From Azadirachta indica (taxonomy: Eukaryota; Streptophyta; Magnoliopsida; Sapindales; Meliaceae), in the NCBI GenBank assembly GCA_022749755.1, contig CM040453.1:13029368-13093367 (forward strand): 64,000 bases of DNA, given 5' to 3'. The notes beneath the pieces are model-generated. The model searched no databases and was not told the DNA's origin. It saw only the letters and a program-made list of their open reading frames with translations. Within the stretch, counting starts at the first letter, position 1; each line of letters opens with the position of its first letter. A program made the position numbers and the translations under genes. This document shows positions 35,750 through 47,944 of this stretch, piece by piece.

Positions 35750-36828
35750 TCGATCCGTCCCTTTGCCAAAAACAATTATTGGTTGTGGACACCACAATGG
35801 TGGTACCTTTAATTCTAAAGCGGCTGGTGTAAATGGACTTGGAGGATGTGATGTTTCCTTTGTTAGCATGTAGAATAATTTTAAAATTTAATTAATTTTG
35901 AAAGTCTTTTATTCTTATCAATTTATTATTTAATTCTTTTTTTTTTATTTAAGTAGAAGTTATTTTTTTTGTTTGAGTTAACTTGTAATACTGAGTTTTC
36001 TTTATTATATATAAAATTTTAAAAAGAATCTTTTATTCAATAAAATATTCTCTTTTAATTTTATCTCTTATGGAATTGTTATCTTCACATTCGTATTTGA
36101 AGTCGTTAGATTTAAAACGATATTTATTCTCGTTTGTTAGAACGCTTATTTAATCTACTACGTCAAAGAACCAAACGAAATTCAATATTCAAAAGGTGTT
36201 TTTTATCCCACTATTCCCCCTGCGTCAGGGTCCTTCAATAGCTGGAAAATTCTCATACTGCTTGGTGCCGTTACTCTCATCACAGGCTTCCGCAAGCTCA
36301 AGCAAAATCAATTTTGGCACCAATGGAGTGGTTCGACTCCCTTGATTGCCGAAACCCTAACACCTTCTGCTTTCTTATGCTTGAAGCAGTCAGTGTAGGA
36401 AACCAGAGAATAGCAGCTGCAGACAGCTCTTCATCTGGAACCACAGAGGGAAACATTATCATTGATTCTGGCCCTACATTGACATATTTGGCATATTTAA
36501 CTCAACATTGCTGAGAGCAGTGTCAAGTTTGATCAGTGCAACACCTACTGCAGATCTTGATGGATTACTTGATCTTTGCTACAACATTCTTAGTACTTCT
36601 GGTTTTAAGTTTCCCGATATCACCGTACATTTTACTGGTTCAGATGTGAAGTTGAGTCCTGTAAACACCTTCACGCAGATTAGTGAAGACCTTGTCTGCT
36701 TACTTTTTAAAGGAGTTGATGGAGGTCCTGCAATCTACGGTAACTTGATGCAGGCCAACTTCCCGGTTGGCTATGACACTTAAAAAGGAACCGTGTCGTT
36801 TAAACCAACCGACTGTAGCCAGCAGTAA
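35750..36828 (+). pseudogene. aspartic protease pseudogene (alpha copy, unit B)
   Basis: The first half of the gene and the core promoter are gone. Upstream sequence equal to about 21008 in unit A is joined directly at 35750 to sequence equal to about 21747, a deletion of roughly 740 bp. The coding region is then cut after GTTAGC (35866) by about 360 bp of foreign DNA and resumes at 36228. Further lesions include a deletion near 36331, a changed catalytic region (DSGPTLTYL, near 36465), and a CAA-to-TAA stop at 36781 just before the C-terminal KGTVSFKPTDC motif. Not functional. Confidence 0.9.
35869..36227 (+). mobile_element. LTR-like insertion inside alpha-B
   Basis: The insert begins TGTAGAATAATTTT and ends CCTGCGTCA, with TTATATATAAAATTTT near 36003 and CAATAAAAT near 36037, in the order promoter then poly(A) signal as in a solo LTR. 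I see no target duplication and no matching second LTR, so this call is tentative. Confidence 0.35.
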
Positions 36829-38400
36829 TTTGGGGATAAACGCTTTTATTTTTATATAAAGGATAGTCTTGTTATCTTCTAATTGTCAATATGTGGGGTT
36901 GCTTTATTATGTATTTGAAGCCTGACAATAAAATTAATAAATTAAGCTTTATAATTTGCCACATTTATTAATTGCAATGTTAATGTTATGAGTTAAATTA
37001 ATTGTTAAGGGTAAACTGATTAGGGTGAGTTACCATAAAATATATTGTAAATATCTTTCTTTTAATTTTTTTACATATGAATACTGATATAAATACTGAT
37101 AAGATTAATATGAAGTTTGCCAATTTGGATGGACCAGTTCACCAACATGTTTTAATGTCTGTCATTTTTTTCCTTTTTTTTTTTTTTTGTCATAATTGTT
37201 CTGAGCATTTTATCCATAAAGTCACAACAATAAATACTAATTACTATTTTTCTTCCAAAGCGAAAATATCTAACAAGAGATTTGCGTGTCTGTATATATA
37301 TGAATAATAAATTAAAACAAAACATTTGAAAAGAAAGAACATAGAAAAATGTAATATTATAAAGAAATGTGAAAAATGGCTACATAATAAAGTTGATAGA
37401 AAACCCCACATGATTTGCCGACTCATAAAAAATTATAGATGGCAAGCTTAGAATTTATGGAAAATGAAATTTAAGAAAATAATTGAACAATCAATTTTGA
37501 TTAGTGAAAAGTCATGGAATAACTTTTTATCATCGAACCAAATATTTCACGATTAATTCTGAAAAGATCTCGTTAGATTTTAAGTTTTTGCAATTAAATT
37601 TCATTTAATTAAGATTAATATTCCACCTGTCACCCATTGATTCAATTCTGATAGGCTTGAACTGTCTATAAAATGATGCTTCAAATTCAACCAAAAATAA
37701 TTTTTAAAGTTATATAATTCGTTTTAAGAACTGTTATTTTTCCACAAATTTTACACCGTCAAGAAAAGTTATGTATTAATTAAATTTTAAGTATGTATTA
37801 ATTATAGTAGTATTACAATAAAAGTTATATAAAATATATATAAAAAATATGATATTCCATGTTCAGCTCATTTATAGTACATACATCCAATAAACATGAA
37901 ATAGACATATTATTCCATTAATAATTTGGACATTTTTTCTGCCTTTGTGAACTAAGATGTACACAGAATGACTCCATTGTTGCCGTCACTTGTTTAATTT
38001 GTTTGTTCCAAATTGAAAAAGGTTGAATCTTATTCTTCTCAATATTTTTCACGTCTTTAATTCTAATAAAATTTCATCAATAAAAAAGAAAGTAAACGTC
38101 AGTTAACATGGGATGCATCGATCATTAATTATTTATAATTATTAACTTATGATCCAATAATTTTATAAGGTTATATGAAAACCGTGACAATGCCAACTTT
38201 AACTTCGGTGAGCATGCACGTTTTTGCACATACTTCTAAATATATATATTTTCGTCTATTCTACTCTTCAGATTTCACAACAAGACAATATCTAATAATA
38301 AAATGCCCACGCAACATTGAAGGAAGTCGTAATCTATGAATTCACATTATGGAAGAAACCGTGTGTTATAATGTTCTTAATCATCATTCTGTTTCTCTTC
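36829..38400. other. intergenic between alpha-B and beta-B
   Basis: Homologous to 22497-23040 and 23690-24920 of unit A, shorter by a deletion and lacking the LINE insertion. No gene. Confidence 0.55.
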
Positions 38401-38407
38401 TATATAA
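38401..38407 (+). promoter_or_regulatory. TATA box of beta-B
   Basis: TATATAA about 76 bp before the former ATG, conserved with beta-A. Confidence 0.55.
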
Positions 38408-38476
38408 GCACTTGAATCGTGGACGGTTGCATCATCTCCTATTAAATTTATCTCTCAAAGCTTAATTTAGTCAGCC

Positions 38477-39743
38477 ATGAAACCCTTTGCGATTTCTCAC
38501 CCACTTTCTCGTTTTGTTTTTGCAATCTCATTATTGGTTCTTTGTTTCTCTTGCATCTCATTTTCAGCAGCTCAAAAGCGAGGTTTTAGTGTCGAATTAA
38601 TCCATCGTGACTCTCCAAAGTCTCCATTTTTCAACCCTAATGAAAATCCTGACGAACGAATTCTAAATGCTTTACGTCGTTCTTCCAACCGTGTCAAGCT
38701 CATTGATCCAAATTTTGCATCTCCAACGTCAGCCCAAGCTGATTTAATTCCAAGCGGATTCCAGTTTCTTATGAAAATATCCTTCGGAACTCCGCCTTTT
38801 GAGATTTTAGGTATTGCTGATACAGGTAGTTATCTTATTTGGACGCAATGCATGCCTTTCTCGCAATGTTAGCCACAAGGTGCTCCTCTTTTTAACCCTT
38901 TGAATTCATCCACGTATGAAAATCTGTCTTGCACATCAAAGCAATGTGAATCTTTCCGGGGAAGAACTTCTTACGGCAATGGAAAATGCACATATTCAGT
39001 TGCTTACCAGGATAAATCCTACTCAGAGGGTAATCTTGCCTTGGATACCGTCACTTTGAATTCGACCGGCGGCCAACCAGTTGCTCGGCCTAAAACAATT
39101 ATTGGTTGTGGAAACAGAAATTACTTTACCTTTGGAAGTGAAGGGGCCCGCATCGTTGGCCTTGGAGTGTGAAATGTTTCTCTTGTTAGCCAAATGGGTC
39201 CGCCAATCGGTGGAAAATTCTCTTACTGCTTGGTGCCATTTCGAACATCATCTCAGGATGCAGCAAGCTCAAGCAAAATCAATTTTGGTACCAATGGAGC
39301 GGTTTCGGGTCCGGGGCGGTTTCCACTCCGTATACCGTAAAAGGCCCAATTGCCCACTACTTTCTTACACTTGAAGCAGTCAGTGGAGGAAACCAGAGAA
39401 TAGCAGCAGACAGTTCATTTGGAACTACTGAGGGAAACATTTTCATTGATTCTGGAGCTGCATTGACATATTTGCCGCAAGCGTTCAACTCAAAATTGGT
39501 CTCAGCGGTGTCAATCATACTCCTACAATCACGGTTCATTTTAGAGGTGCAGATGTGAAGTTGGAACCTGGCAACACTTTCATTGGGTTTAGTCGAGATC
39601 AACGCAAAATTATATGCCTACTTTCAAGGGAATTGATGGAGCTGGTGCAATCTTCGGTAACTGGATGCAGACGAACTTCTTGGTTGGCTGACACTGAGAA
39701 AAGAACTGTGTCGTTTAAGCCAACTGACTGCACCCATAAGTAA
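38477..39743 (+). pseudogene. aspartic protease pseudogene (beta copy, unit B)
   Basis: Very close to beta-A in the first 390 bp (few base changes). It carries many lesions. TAC became TAG at 38870-38872 within the Cys-rich insert, and GGG became TGA near 39170. One base is lost near 39312 (TCCGGGGCGG). About 85 bp is deleted near 39513. One base is missing near 39620 and one or more near 39689 (GTTGGCTGACACT). Frames after each lesion still match beta-A, so decay followed a recent duplication. The frameshift of beta-A is absent here, so the two copies were inactivated independently. Confidence 0.92.
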
Positions 39744-39919
39744 TCTGGGAATGTTTTCATGTGATAGTTACAAAACATTCGCTTGTTATCTTGTTATAAT
39801 GTCAAATTAATAATAAGGTTCGTATGTTGTAATAATGTCAATTAAATTCATAACAGGGTTCATTTCTTTATTTTGTAATTGAAAACCTTCAATTTACATT
39901 AAACATTTAATTGATATTT

Positions 39920-40055
39920 AATGCATTCAATAAGTTGCCTGTTGCTTGGCAGAGAACCATTAATATTGGTTGTGCACTCGAGAGCGATGCACCTTCCAAA
40001 GCTGCTTCCCTTGTTAGCCTATGGGTCCTTCAATATAGAGGTGGTCAATTCTCCA
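39920..40055 (+). pseudogene. short aspartic protease relic
   Basis: About 130 bp downstream of beta-B resembles the middle of a protease gene: GCATTCAATAAGTTGCC...AACCATTAATATTGGTTGTG, then CCCTTGTTAGCC...ATGGGTCCTTCAATA. The corresponding place in unit A (26515-26550) keeps only the two ends, with the centre deleted. It points to an older protease gene between beta and gamma. Confidence 0.65.
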
Positions 40056-41253
40056 CTGCTAGATATTTATATATATATTTTTTACAATAGTTAGATAAAT
40101 TATTCATTTAATATTGCAATAATGTTTAGGAAAACATCTAAAATAATACACGTAGGAGATATCTATTATTTTTTACCTTATATTTATTTTTTATTACTTA
40201 AGTCAATTGATATGATAAAATTTTATTATTAAAAATGATTACTTATTTATTGTAATCGAGTGATTTTCAACAAAAACACATCAAAAAATATAACACTCTT
40301 ATTTATTAATTCATTATTTTTTCTACAATAATTAATTAATAAGGTTTTTACATCGATAACTACATATTTGTGATTTTATTCTATCCTTTAAATAATAATT
40401 TTTTTTTTACATTTATATGTTATTATAACATTATTTATTACCATTGATTCATTATTTTTGGCTATTATAATCAATTAAAATACAAATTTTTACAACTAGA
40501 ATAACTATTTACATTTAATTTTTTATAAAGAATTGAATGAAAATATTGAAAAATCTTGCACAATTCAAGTTAATAATTCTCAAGATTCACGGATTGATTT
40601 ATATGATAGGAAATTAAAATGATTATCTATCATAATTAATCAAATATTTATTAAATGTTGTAATTAAGACATTTAATATTATTGTCTAAATTTATCACTG
40701 ACTTTGCTTTATCAATAAAGGATTCGATAAGCATTTTAGTACCAATGAAAACACAGTCTCTCGCTTTTATAGAACTTCTTCAGTTTGCACCCTCAAAATT
40801 AACATATTTCTAGCTAATAGACCTTATAATAGTTTCATGTTGTTGATTGTAACTTTGTTTCAACTACATTAATTAGTCAAAAATAATTTTAGTCATGATT
40901 TTCATTCGTCGACAACTTACATTTTCTATGACAGTTTTTTAAATATCTAATGGCATATATTCATAGGAAGTAATTTTATTTGAGATACATGTTTAGGGCA
41001 TGTTTATTTTTTCATCTGAAATCCAATTGCATGTGAAACACGAATCACGTCAAATATAAATATTTGAAAGAATAATTTTTATTTTGTCTTTTCATATATT
41101 AAAAATCTTTAATCTGACCTTAAGTTTTTTTTATAAGTACTCAGCCTGCCTCCAAATTTTTTGTTGGTGTCAGGCAACTGGACCCATTTGTCACCTCTAG
41201 GGTTAGCTCTCATCGTATGGGTGACCCAATGAGCTAAATCCTTCAGTCTACCA
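40056..41253. other. intergenic, homologous to 26550-27750
   Basis: No gene visible; AT-rich, collinear with unit A. Confidence 0.55.
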
Positions 41254-41263
41254 ATATTTATAT

Positions 41264-42255
41264 GGGTTTTAACACATACCTCTTCTGAAATTTAGTTTTT
41301 TAACACTTAGAGAAAAAATTTTGCTTAATGCACACATACCTCCCCTACAGACTTCCACTTCCATCCATAATTATAGAAAAGACACATTTGCCTTCATTTG
41401 TCATTTTTGAAATAAAGACAAAATTTTAATCTTGAGATATTTTTTTAATTAAAATAATATACTATTGAAAAATGAAGAAAATGGAATACAAAAGACACTA
41501 TATGTTCAGCAAAAATTAAAGTTTAGAAAGGAACTATAATTAAATGACAATTAAAGCTGATCATTTCATATAGAGTACAAAACATTGTGAAAAATAATGG
41601 TGAAATTACAATAAAGAATAGAATCACAGTACAAGTGAGGTTTTTCTATCCTTCAGAATAAACACAAAAAATATTAGTTTTAGAGAGTGTATAAATGTAT
41701 TATCTCATTTTAATAAGAATTATCGATACTTAGATAATTTTATCAGCTCGAAAAAAAAATGCATAATTAAATGATAAATAAAAATTAGATAAGTAATGGA
41801 AATGATCCTCTGTCTTTAGTAACTCGAATTTCAAATATTTTATTTTACTATTAAAAAGAATAAGGATTTACTTGATATAACTTTATAATTAAAATTTTTT
41901 AAAATAAAATTTTTACAAATAAAATTTTTATAAGTGCAGTAAAAATAAATGGAATAAAATTTTTTATAAGTATGTGTTAAAATTTCCTATTTCTAAACTT
42001 TAATTTTTGTTGAGCCTATAGTTCTTTTTATATTTCCTTTTCTTCATTTTTAATAATTATTATTTTAATTAAAAAAATATCTCAAGTTTAAATTTTTGTT
42101 TTTATTTCAAAAATAGCAAATGAAGGGTAAATATATCTTTTCTATAATTATAAATAAAAGTGGAAGTCTACAGGGGAGGTATGTGTGTATTAAGCCAAAC
42201 CTTCTTTTTAAATATTAAAAAGTTAAATCTCATGGGAAGTATGTGTTAAAACCTC
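41264..42255. mobile_element. non-autonomous element with about 280-bp terminal inverted repeats
   Basis: A 992-bp element whose two arms are inverted copies of each other (about 41264-41540 and 41980-42255), with ends GGGTTTTAACACATACC and its complement. It is flanked by the perfect 10-bp direct repeat ATATTTATAT (41254-41263 and 42256-42265). Unit A has the site once and uninterrupted (near 27752). Arm length and a 9-10 bp duplication fit a foldback, Mutator-like element. It has no coding capacity. Confidence 0.75.
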
Positions 42256-42907
42256 ATATTTATATATTGGCGGCATCAGGTACAAGCAGCGAATTCAAAG
42301 ACACCATGTGAATTTTAAAGAGAGACTTAAGATAAACTTTTAAAGAACATATCATTTTTGTCCGTTATCTCTGTATTCATTAGGTAAAAATCCATGTACG
42401 AGAAACACAAAAAGCAAAATTTAAGGACAGGAAGCAATGCTAATTGAGAAAAGATGGTCAAGAAAAAGCAAATTATTCTAGATAAGACAACTGAGATTAT
42501 GATATCGGGTTTGTATCGTATAATTTCAGATTGACTAAAACAAAGGATAAATCATATAACAGCAACGCAGAAACTCATACATAGGAAGAGAATGCAGCAA
42601 GTTATAATAAAATCGAAAGGCACTTCCAAAATAAACACCTCACTCTTTGTTGCAGTCTGTTGGTTTGAAGGAGACTGTCTGTTTCTCAGTGTCATAGCCG
42701 ATCAAGAAGTTGGCCTGCATCATGTTAACGTAAATTGCAGGGCCATTTGAACCTGTAAAAATGAAACATGCAATTTGACCATCATTCAAAATAAAGTTCG
42801 ATCTACTCAACTTTACATCTGCGCCAGTGAAGTGTATTGTGACTTCGGGAACTTGGGAAACTGATCTAGCATCATAACAAAGATCAAAATTTTGATTAGG
42901 GGCCTGA

Positions 42908-43772
42908 TATTGGGTTGGGTTTCCTCTTATTTGCAGATAGCCCAAATTTTCTTTTCAACAGTAATTAAGCCCAATTAACCCAAAGATATTTTAATCTTTT
43001 CTCAAGTAGGGTTTAGTATTTTTTTTACTGTAACATATATATATATGTGAGTTAAGAAGAAAGAGGTGAGCACTATTTACCGTCTAGAGAGAGAGAGGCG
43101 GCACTGTTCATCGCTTAGAGAGAGAGAAAGTACTGTTTATCGTATAGAGAGGCGGCACTGTTTATCGCATAGAGAGAGAGGCGGTTACTGTTCATCATCT
43201 AGAGAGAGGCAGAACAGTAAATTTGGGACAGTTTTGATCAAGTGGCTAATCGGAGATTGATTCGTGGTCTGATTGAGTTGAAATTTTACCAGCAGCTTTC
43301 TAATTCAGAGGAGTAAATTCTGAACGGTGGAGATCAGATTTAGAGCTCCTTTTTCTCTAGATTTTGTAGTTGAAAGTTAGGCCACCATTATGGTGATGTT
43401 TTTTCTTGAACTCTCTCTAATTTCTTTGTGAAATTTGATTGTTTGCCAAGATTGTGTGATTTAGAGAATATTGTGGATGTGTACCTCTAGTTCTAATTTG
43501 AGAGAAATTGTGTATTCCCATTATTTGATTATAGTGGAGATTTTTCGGGTGGACTACGGTCCCGTGGTTTTTACTCCTCACATTGGGGAGGTTTTCCACG
43601 TTAAAATTGATTGTATTATCGTTATTTTGTTGATGATGTGGTTGCTGTCCAAGAATTGATTTTGTGCCAAAGATTGTTGCTCTATTTGTTTGTTTCCTAT
43701 TAGGTTCACGCAAGAAGGGATAAGGTAATTATTGTGCTTCCGCAAATTGGTTTATATTAGTTTATCCCAACA
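42908..43772 (+). mobile_element. solo LTR of a Copia-type retrotransposon
   Basis: 865 bp with ends TATTGGG...CCCAACA (originally TGTTGGG/CCCAACA). It is flanked by CCTGA (42903-42907) and CTTGA (43773-43777), a 5-bp target duplication with one change. A TATA-like run lies at 43033-43047, and CCTCACATTGGGGAGG with TTCCACGTTAAA near 43580-43610 are words common near the 3' end of plant Copia LTRs. No internal retroelement sequence remains. Confidence 0.85.
43057..43215 (+). repeat. tandem repeat inside the LTR
   Basis: About five degenerate units of 30-35 bp with the core GCGGCACTGTTCATCGC followed by TAGAGAGAGAG. They lie just downstream of the LTR TATA run, so they would be in the transcribed leader. 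Confidence 0.85.
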
Positions 43773-44877
43773 CTTGAATGGGTTCTGCATCAATAAAACT
43801 GGACACTGCTGACAGCACTTCTAAGTTAAACTCTTCTGGCAAAGTGGTCAATGTAGAACCGGAATCAATTATAATGTTGCCCTCCGAATTTCCAAAAGAA
43901 CCACCGAAAACGATTCTCTTATCTCCTACACTGATTGCTTCCAGAGTAAGAAAGTAGAAAGTTTTGGGTTCTTTCGCAGCCAAGGGAGTAGAAACAACCC
44001 CGGGACCTGAAACTATCCCGTTGCTACCGAAATTGATTTTGCTTGAGATTGAGTTCTCAGAAAAAAATGGCACCAAGCAATATGAGAATTTACCAGCCGT
44101 TGAAGTTCCTATTTGGGTTATAAGGGAAACACTTCCGCCTCCAAGGCCAACAATGCCTGTTGTTTTTCTGTTGAAGGTTCCATTAGTTGCGCGTCCACAA
44201 CCGAAGATAGTTTCACGGAAAGGCACGGACTGTCCAGTTGTTGAACTCAAAGTAACAGTGTCGGAAGCAAGACTACCATTTGAATAAGAGTTATCACCGT
44301 AAGAAACCGAATACAGGCATTTTCCGTCTAGAGAGCAAGAAGTTTTCGTCAGAGATGAACATTGCGTCGAGGAGCAAGGAGTATCTTTATACGTAGAAGA
44401 CTTTTCAGGATCAAAAAGTGGAGCGTCTTGCTTGTAACATTGCAGGCAAGGACTGCACTGTGTCCATATGAGATCACTTCCGGTATCTGCAACAGCAAGA
44501 ATTTCAACAGGCGGAGAACCGATTGATATGTTCATAAGATATCCACCAGGGTTGGGGATTATATCAGCTTGGGTGGCATCTGAAGAGATAAAGCTGGGAT
44601 CAAAGCGATTAACACGATTAATAGAACGACGAAAAGCATTTCTCAATCGTTGGTTAGGAGTTTCATTAGGGTTGTAAAATGGAGATTTAGGGGAGTCACG
44701 GTGGATCAGTTCAATACTAAAGCCTCCATTTATAGCGTCCGTTGTGGAGATAACAGACAGATAAAGAAAGGAGACAGAGATTGCAAACGCAAAAGAGAAG
44801 GCAGAGCGATAATTCCGAAACTCTTCCATGGTCGAAACTGTAAGAGAGACGATGGAGGAATCGGAATGATTAATTAT

Positions 44878-44886
44878 GTTTATACA
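44878..44886 (-). promoter_or_regulatory. TATA box of gamma-B
   Basis: TGTATAAAC on the minus strand, about 50 bp before the ATG; same as gamma-C. Confidence 0.6.
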
Positions 44887-44889
44887 GGG

Positions 44890-45546
44890 AAGGAAACAAA
44901 GAGATCGGCCAAGAAAATTTATAGAGGAAGAAAGAAAATGATAAAGGAAAACGAATCTTCCAAGACAAAATGCAGGCAAGGAAATTGAAATGTAACTTAA
45001 TTTCTTCAATAATTAATAGCAATACTGAGAGTGAGAATTATCTCATCGTTGCAACTTGACAGCTATTAATAATATGACAATTGCTGTAGCCCTTTTGTCG
45101 ACATAAGCACATGAATCTTCATAAACATCAACCTCTGTTAACACGTGGGCAAAAGTGGTCCACATATGTGAAGTATTGACTTGCATATACAAATTACTTT
45201 CCCTAGGAAGAGTGTGAAGCTTACATATGTCCAAGTGATCGTGTTATTAGAAAAGCATTTTGAGAAGAAAGGCTTTTCAGCACCATCACGCCCGTCATTA
45301 ACAGTCTAAATTGAACCAAACAATATATACTTCAAGAAGAAGACGAAGAAAGACTTGTGACCATTTACCATCAAATTACTAATAAAATATTCAAAGATTT
45401 AAATTTAAGAGCTTTAACTTCTTTTTCTCAATTCAAGTCTAAGCTTTAATTCATTTTATTAGTTAAGTTGATGTCCTGGTTCCAAATATGAAATACAGGC
45501 ATGCACTCCATGTGAACTATAATTAAGATTGATTAATGTTTTGAAA
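44890..45546. other. gamma-B upstream region
   Basis: Collinear with 29510-30295. No gene. Confidence 0.5.
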
Positions 45547-46783
45547 GGGAAATTACTAATTTTGCCACTAAGTTTTAGAGTTGTACCACTTACCTCCTTT
45601 TTGTTTCAAAACTATTCCCTTATTCCTCGGCCATTATATCGATAACGATTGTTTTTTATTTTTTGTGGATAATATTATCTTTTAACTTCTAAATAAATAG
45701 CACCAGCATTTCTGATTGCGATGTCCACATGCTCTCTCTCTTTCTCATTTCCTCCACACACCTACCAATCATTAAATTATGAAAAATAAAAATTAAAAAA
45801 AAATTATGTGTCACAATTTTGAAGCCTAAGTTTAAACATGCAATTGTCTTACTTTGGTCATAGTTTACACCAGTTAAAAATAAGATATTGTAGTTGTATT
45901 AAAAAATAATACAATAAAATATTTTCTCCTCTTTTTAATTAAAATTTTCTTTCTTTTGTCAAATCTTTTTCTTTTCTCTCCCATTTTAAAGTAATCAATT
46001 TATTTTTAAGGAAAGAAATTTTCAAAAAATAAAATCTAAAAAATAAATTTGAAATATTTTTACTTTCTCTCCCATTTTTATAGTAATCAATTTCTTTTTT
46101 TAAGAAAATAAATTTTAAATCTTTTTTCTTTATCTCCTTGTTTTAGGGATCAATTTTTTGTAAGTAAAAAAATTTTAAAAATAATTTTTCTAAAAATAAA
46201 AGAATACATGATTTCTATTTATTTTGCACTATATATATGTGTGTGTGAGTATATATATCGAATGAATTACTAAATATTTTATTAAATATATCTTGGGTTT
46301 AGACATAAAAATTTAAAGAATAACGAGAATAAAATCACTTAATTAAGTTTAAATAAAAAATTATTTTCTTCTTAAAATTCACTACGAGCATATTATAGTT
46401 TTTTACTTTAATATAAAAATTAAATGATATGAAAAATTATACTAATAATGAATTTTTTAAAAACTATTATGGTCATAATGTAAAATTTATTTTTTTCAAC
46501 AATAAAGTAAAAAGAAAAAATTTTAAAAATAAAATTGTTCAATTTTTTCTCTTCCTTGCTGCTTTTTTTTTCCTTTCCCACTGGTGCTTTCATTCTTTTT
46601 TCTTAAAAAAAATTAATTAACATCTTGAAAATATAGAAGAAAAAACAAAATGATAGTTTATTACATTCAATATTACTTTTATGACAAAATGGTAAAATAC
46701 TCCACAAAGTAAAAAAGTTAGCATTAAAGTTATAATATTAAGGGATAAGATGTAGTTTCGAAACAATAGAGAGTTAAATAGTA
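45547..46783. mobile_element. long-TIR transposon, unit B copy of the element at 30296
   Basis: It starts at the same point (after TTTTGAAA) with TTACTAATTTTGCCACTAAG and ends near AACAATAGAGAG...AATAATTGAACAC. It is shorter than the unit A copy through internal deletions. No coding capacity. Confidence 0.6.
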
Positions 46784-47935
46784 ATAATTGAACACAACTA
46801 TTTAATAATTTGTTTTTGATATCACGTTAAGTTATCAGTTAATTTAAAAACAAATTAAGTTTAGCAGGCAGGCAATGCAAACGTTAGCTATAATTAATTG
46901 AATGGACTTGATTTCGCTGTCAATTTTTAACACAATTTACTAACTATTATAAATTATGATAATTTGAGATATAGATGATGGTCAAGATAAAACAAATTAT
47001 TTTAAAAATAGTGGGTCTTCAATGCCACCATCCTGCTAAACTGATATTTTGAAGCTCATATTGAATAAGCCTAACCTACATACCGATAAAGGGATCAAAA
47101 GGAGGAAATGCTCCCACTTTTTGGATCATAATAAACCTATCACTCCACCTTTCCGTTGAATCAACAAAGCATAAGGCCTGCATGTGGAAACCAAGCCCAA
47201 TATATAACTTCTAAGTAAACGAAAACAACTCTCAAAGAGTTACCATAAAGTAGAGGGCCATCCGAACCTTCAAAAATGAACCAAGCAACTTCCTCTCCGG
47301 TCTTGATGTAATAGTTAGAAATATTCAACTTCAAATCTCCACCGCCGAAATGTAATGTGATAATTAATTAGCAACTTATTTATAATTGATAAAATATTCA
47401 AACACTTGAAAGGAGTTAAATGTTATGATCTTAGACATTCTTCAAATTTGTAATGCTGATCTCAATAATTTTTATCATATCTATCAAGTTGGAAATTAAG
47501 TTCTTGTCGCTGGTTAATTAGAGATCTCAATAATTATCCAAATTATTTTAATCAATGGTCTATTTCAAAAATTATATTAAATTAATATTTTACAAAAATG
47601 GATAAAAAATTTGAAAGAAAAAAAAATTAAGGGATCAAATATTGTTATAACTTTCAAACTTAAATGTTAGTAGAAAATTATAATGATTATAACAAAATAA
47701 AAATAAAATAATATGATCATTTTATATGTCTTCTAATAGTTGAGACGAAAAATAATGAATTTAAAATAATAATAGTTATCTCATAAATATATTCCTATTT
47801 CTACTAAAATTAAGGATATCGTAACATTTCTTAAAAGGTTAAAGGCATCTCATATAAATTAAAAAGTCAAGAGTAAGTTGAATTTCTCCCAAAAATTAGG
47901 GGTAAGCAACAATATCCCATGTAAAAAGTATTTGA
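46784..47935. other. end of unit B
   Basis: 46784-47230 is homologous to unit A 31730-32170 and, with an insertion, to unit C 58655-62990. 47380-47930 is AT-rich without a gene. The site AATTTGTTTTTGATATC near 46810 is empty for the CACTA-like element of unit C. Confidence 0.55.
47236..47362 (-). pseudogene. aspartic protease fragment (delta copy, unit B)
   Basis: About 125 bp matching 63200-63322 of the delta pseudogene in unit C: AGTTACCATAAAGT, then ATGTAATAGTTAGAAATATTC, then CCACCGCCGAAATGTAATGTGA. It covers only part of the C-terminal domain. Confidence 0.8.
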
Positions 47936-47944
47936 TTTGTCTTA

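Larger units (their letters stand above)
42640..44829 (-). pseudogene. aspartic protease gamma-B, split by a solo Copia LTR
   Basis: The coding sequence runs from the ATG at 44829 down to 43773 without a break, then resumes at 42907 and ends at the stop at 42640. The 865-bp LTR between them is the only clear lesion. Signal peptide, FSIELIHRDSP propeptide, ADTGSDLIW, YGDNS and DSGSTLTTLP are all present. The Gly of the conserved C-terminal IYGN motif is replaced by Val (IYVN). The insertion falls shortly after the second catalytic Asp and removes the C-terminal fifth from the frame. The N-terminal four fifths resemble gamma-C and the C-terminal part resembles gamma-A, so the gene is mosaic. 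Confidence 0.92.

Noticed and set aside
43066..43215. Regularly spaced repeats that might suggest a CRISPR-like array
   Set aside because: Units are degenerate and contiguous with no unique spacers; they lie inside an LTR of a plant retroelement.
43964..44287. Conserved antisense open frame of 107 codons opposite the gamma genes (also 28587-28910 and 56523-56846)
   Set aside because: It mirrors the conserved sense codons of the protease and has no independent start context or domain; a shadow frame.
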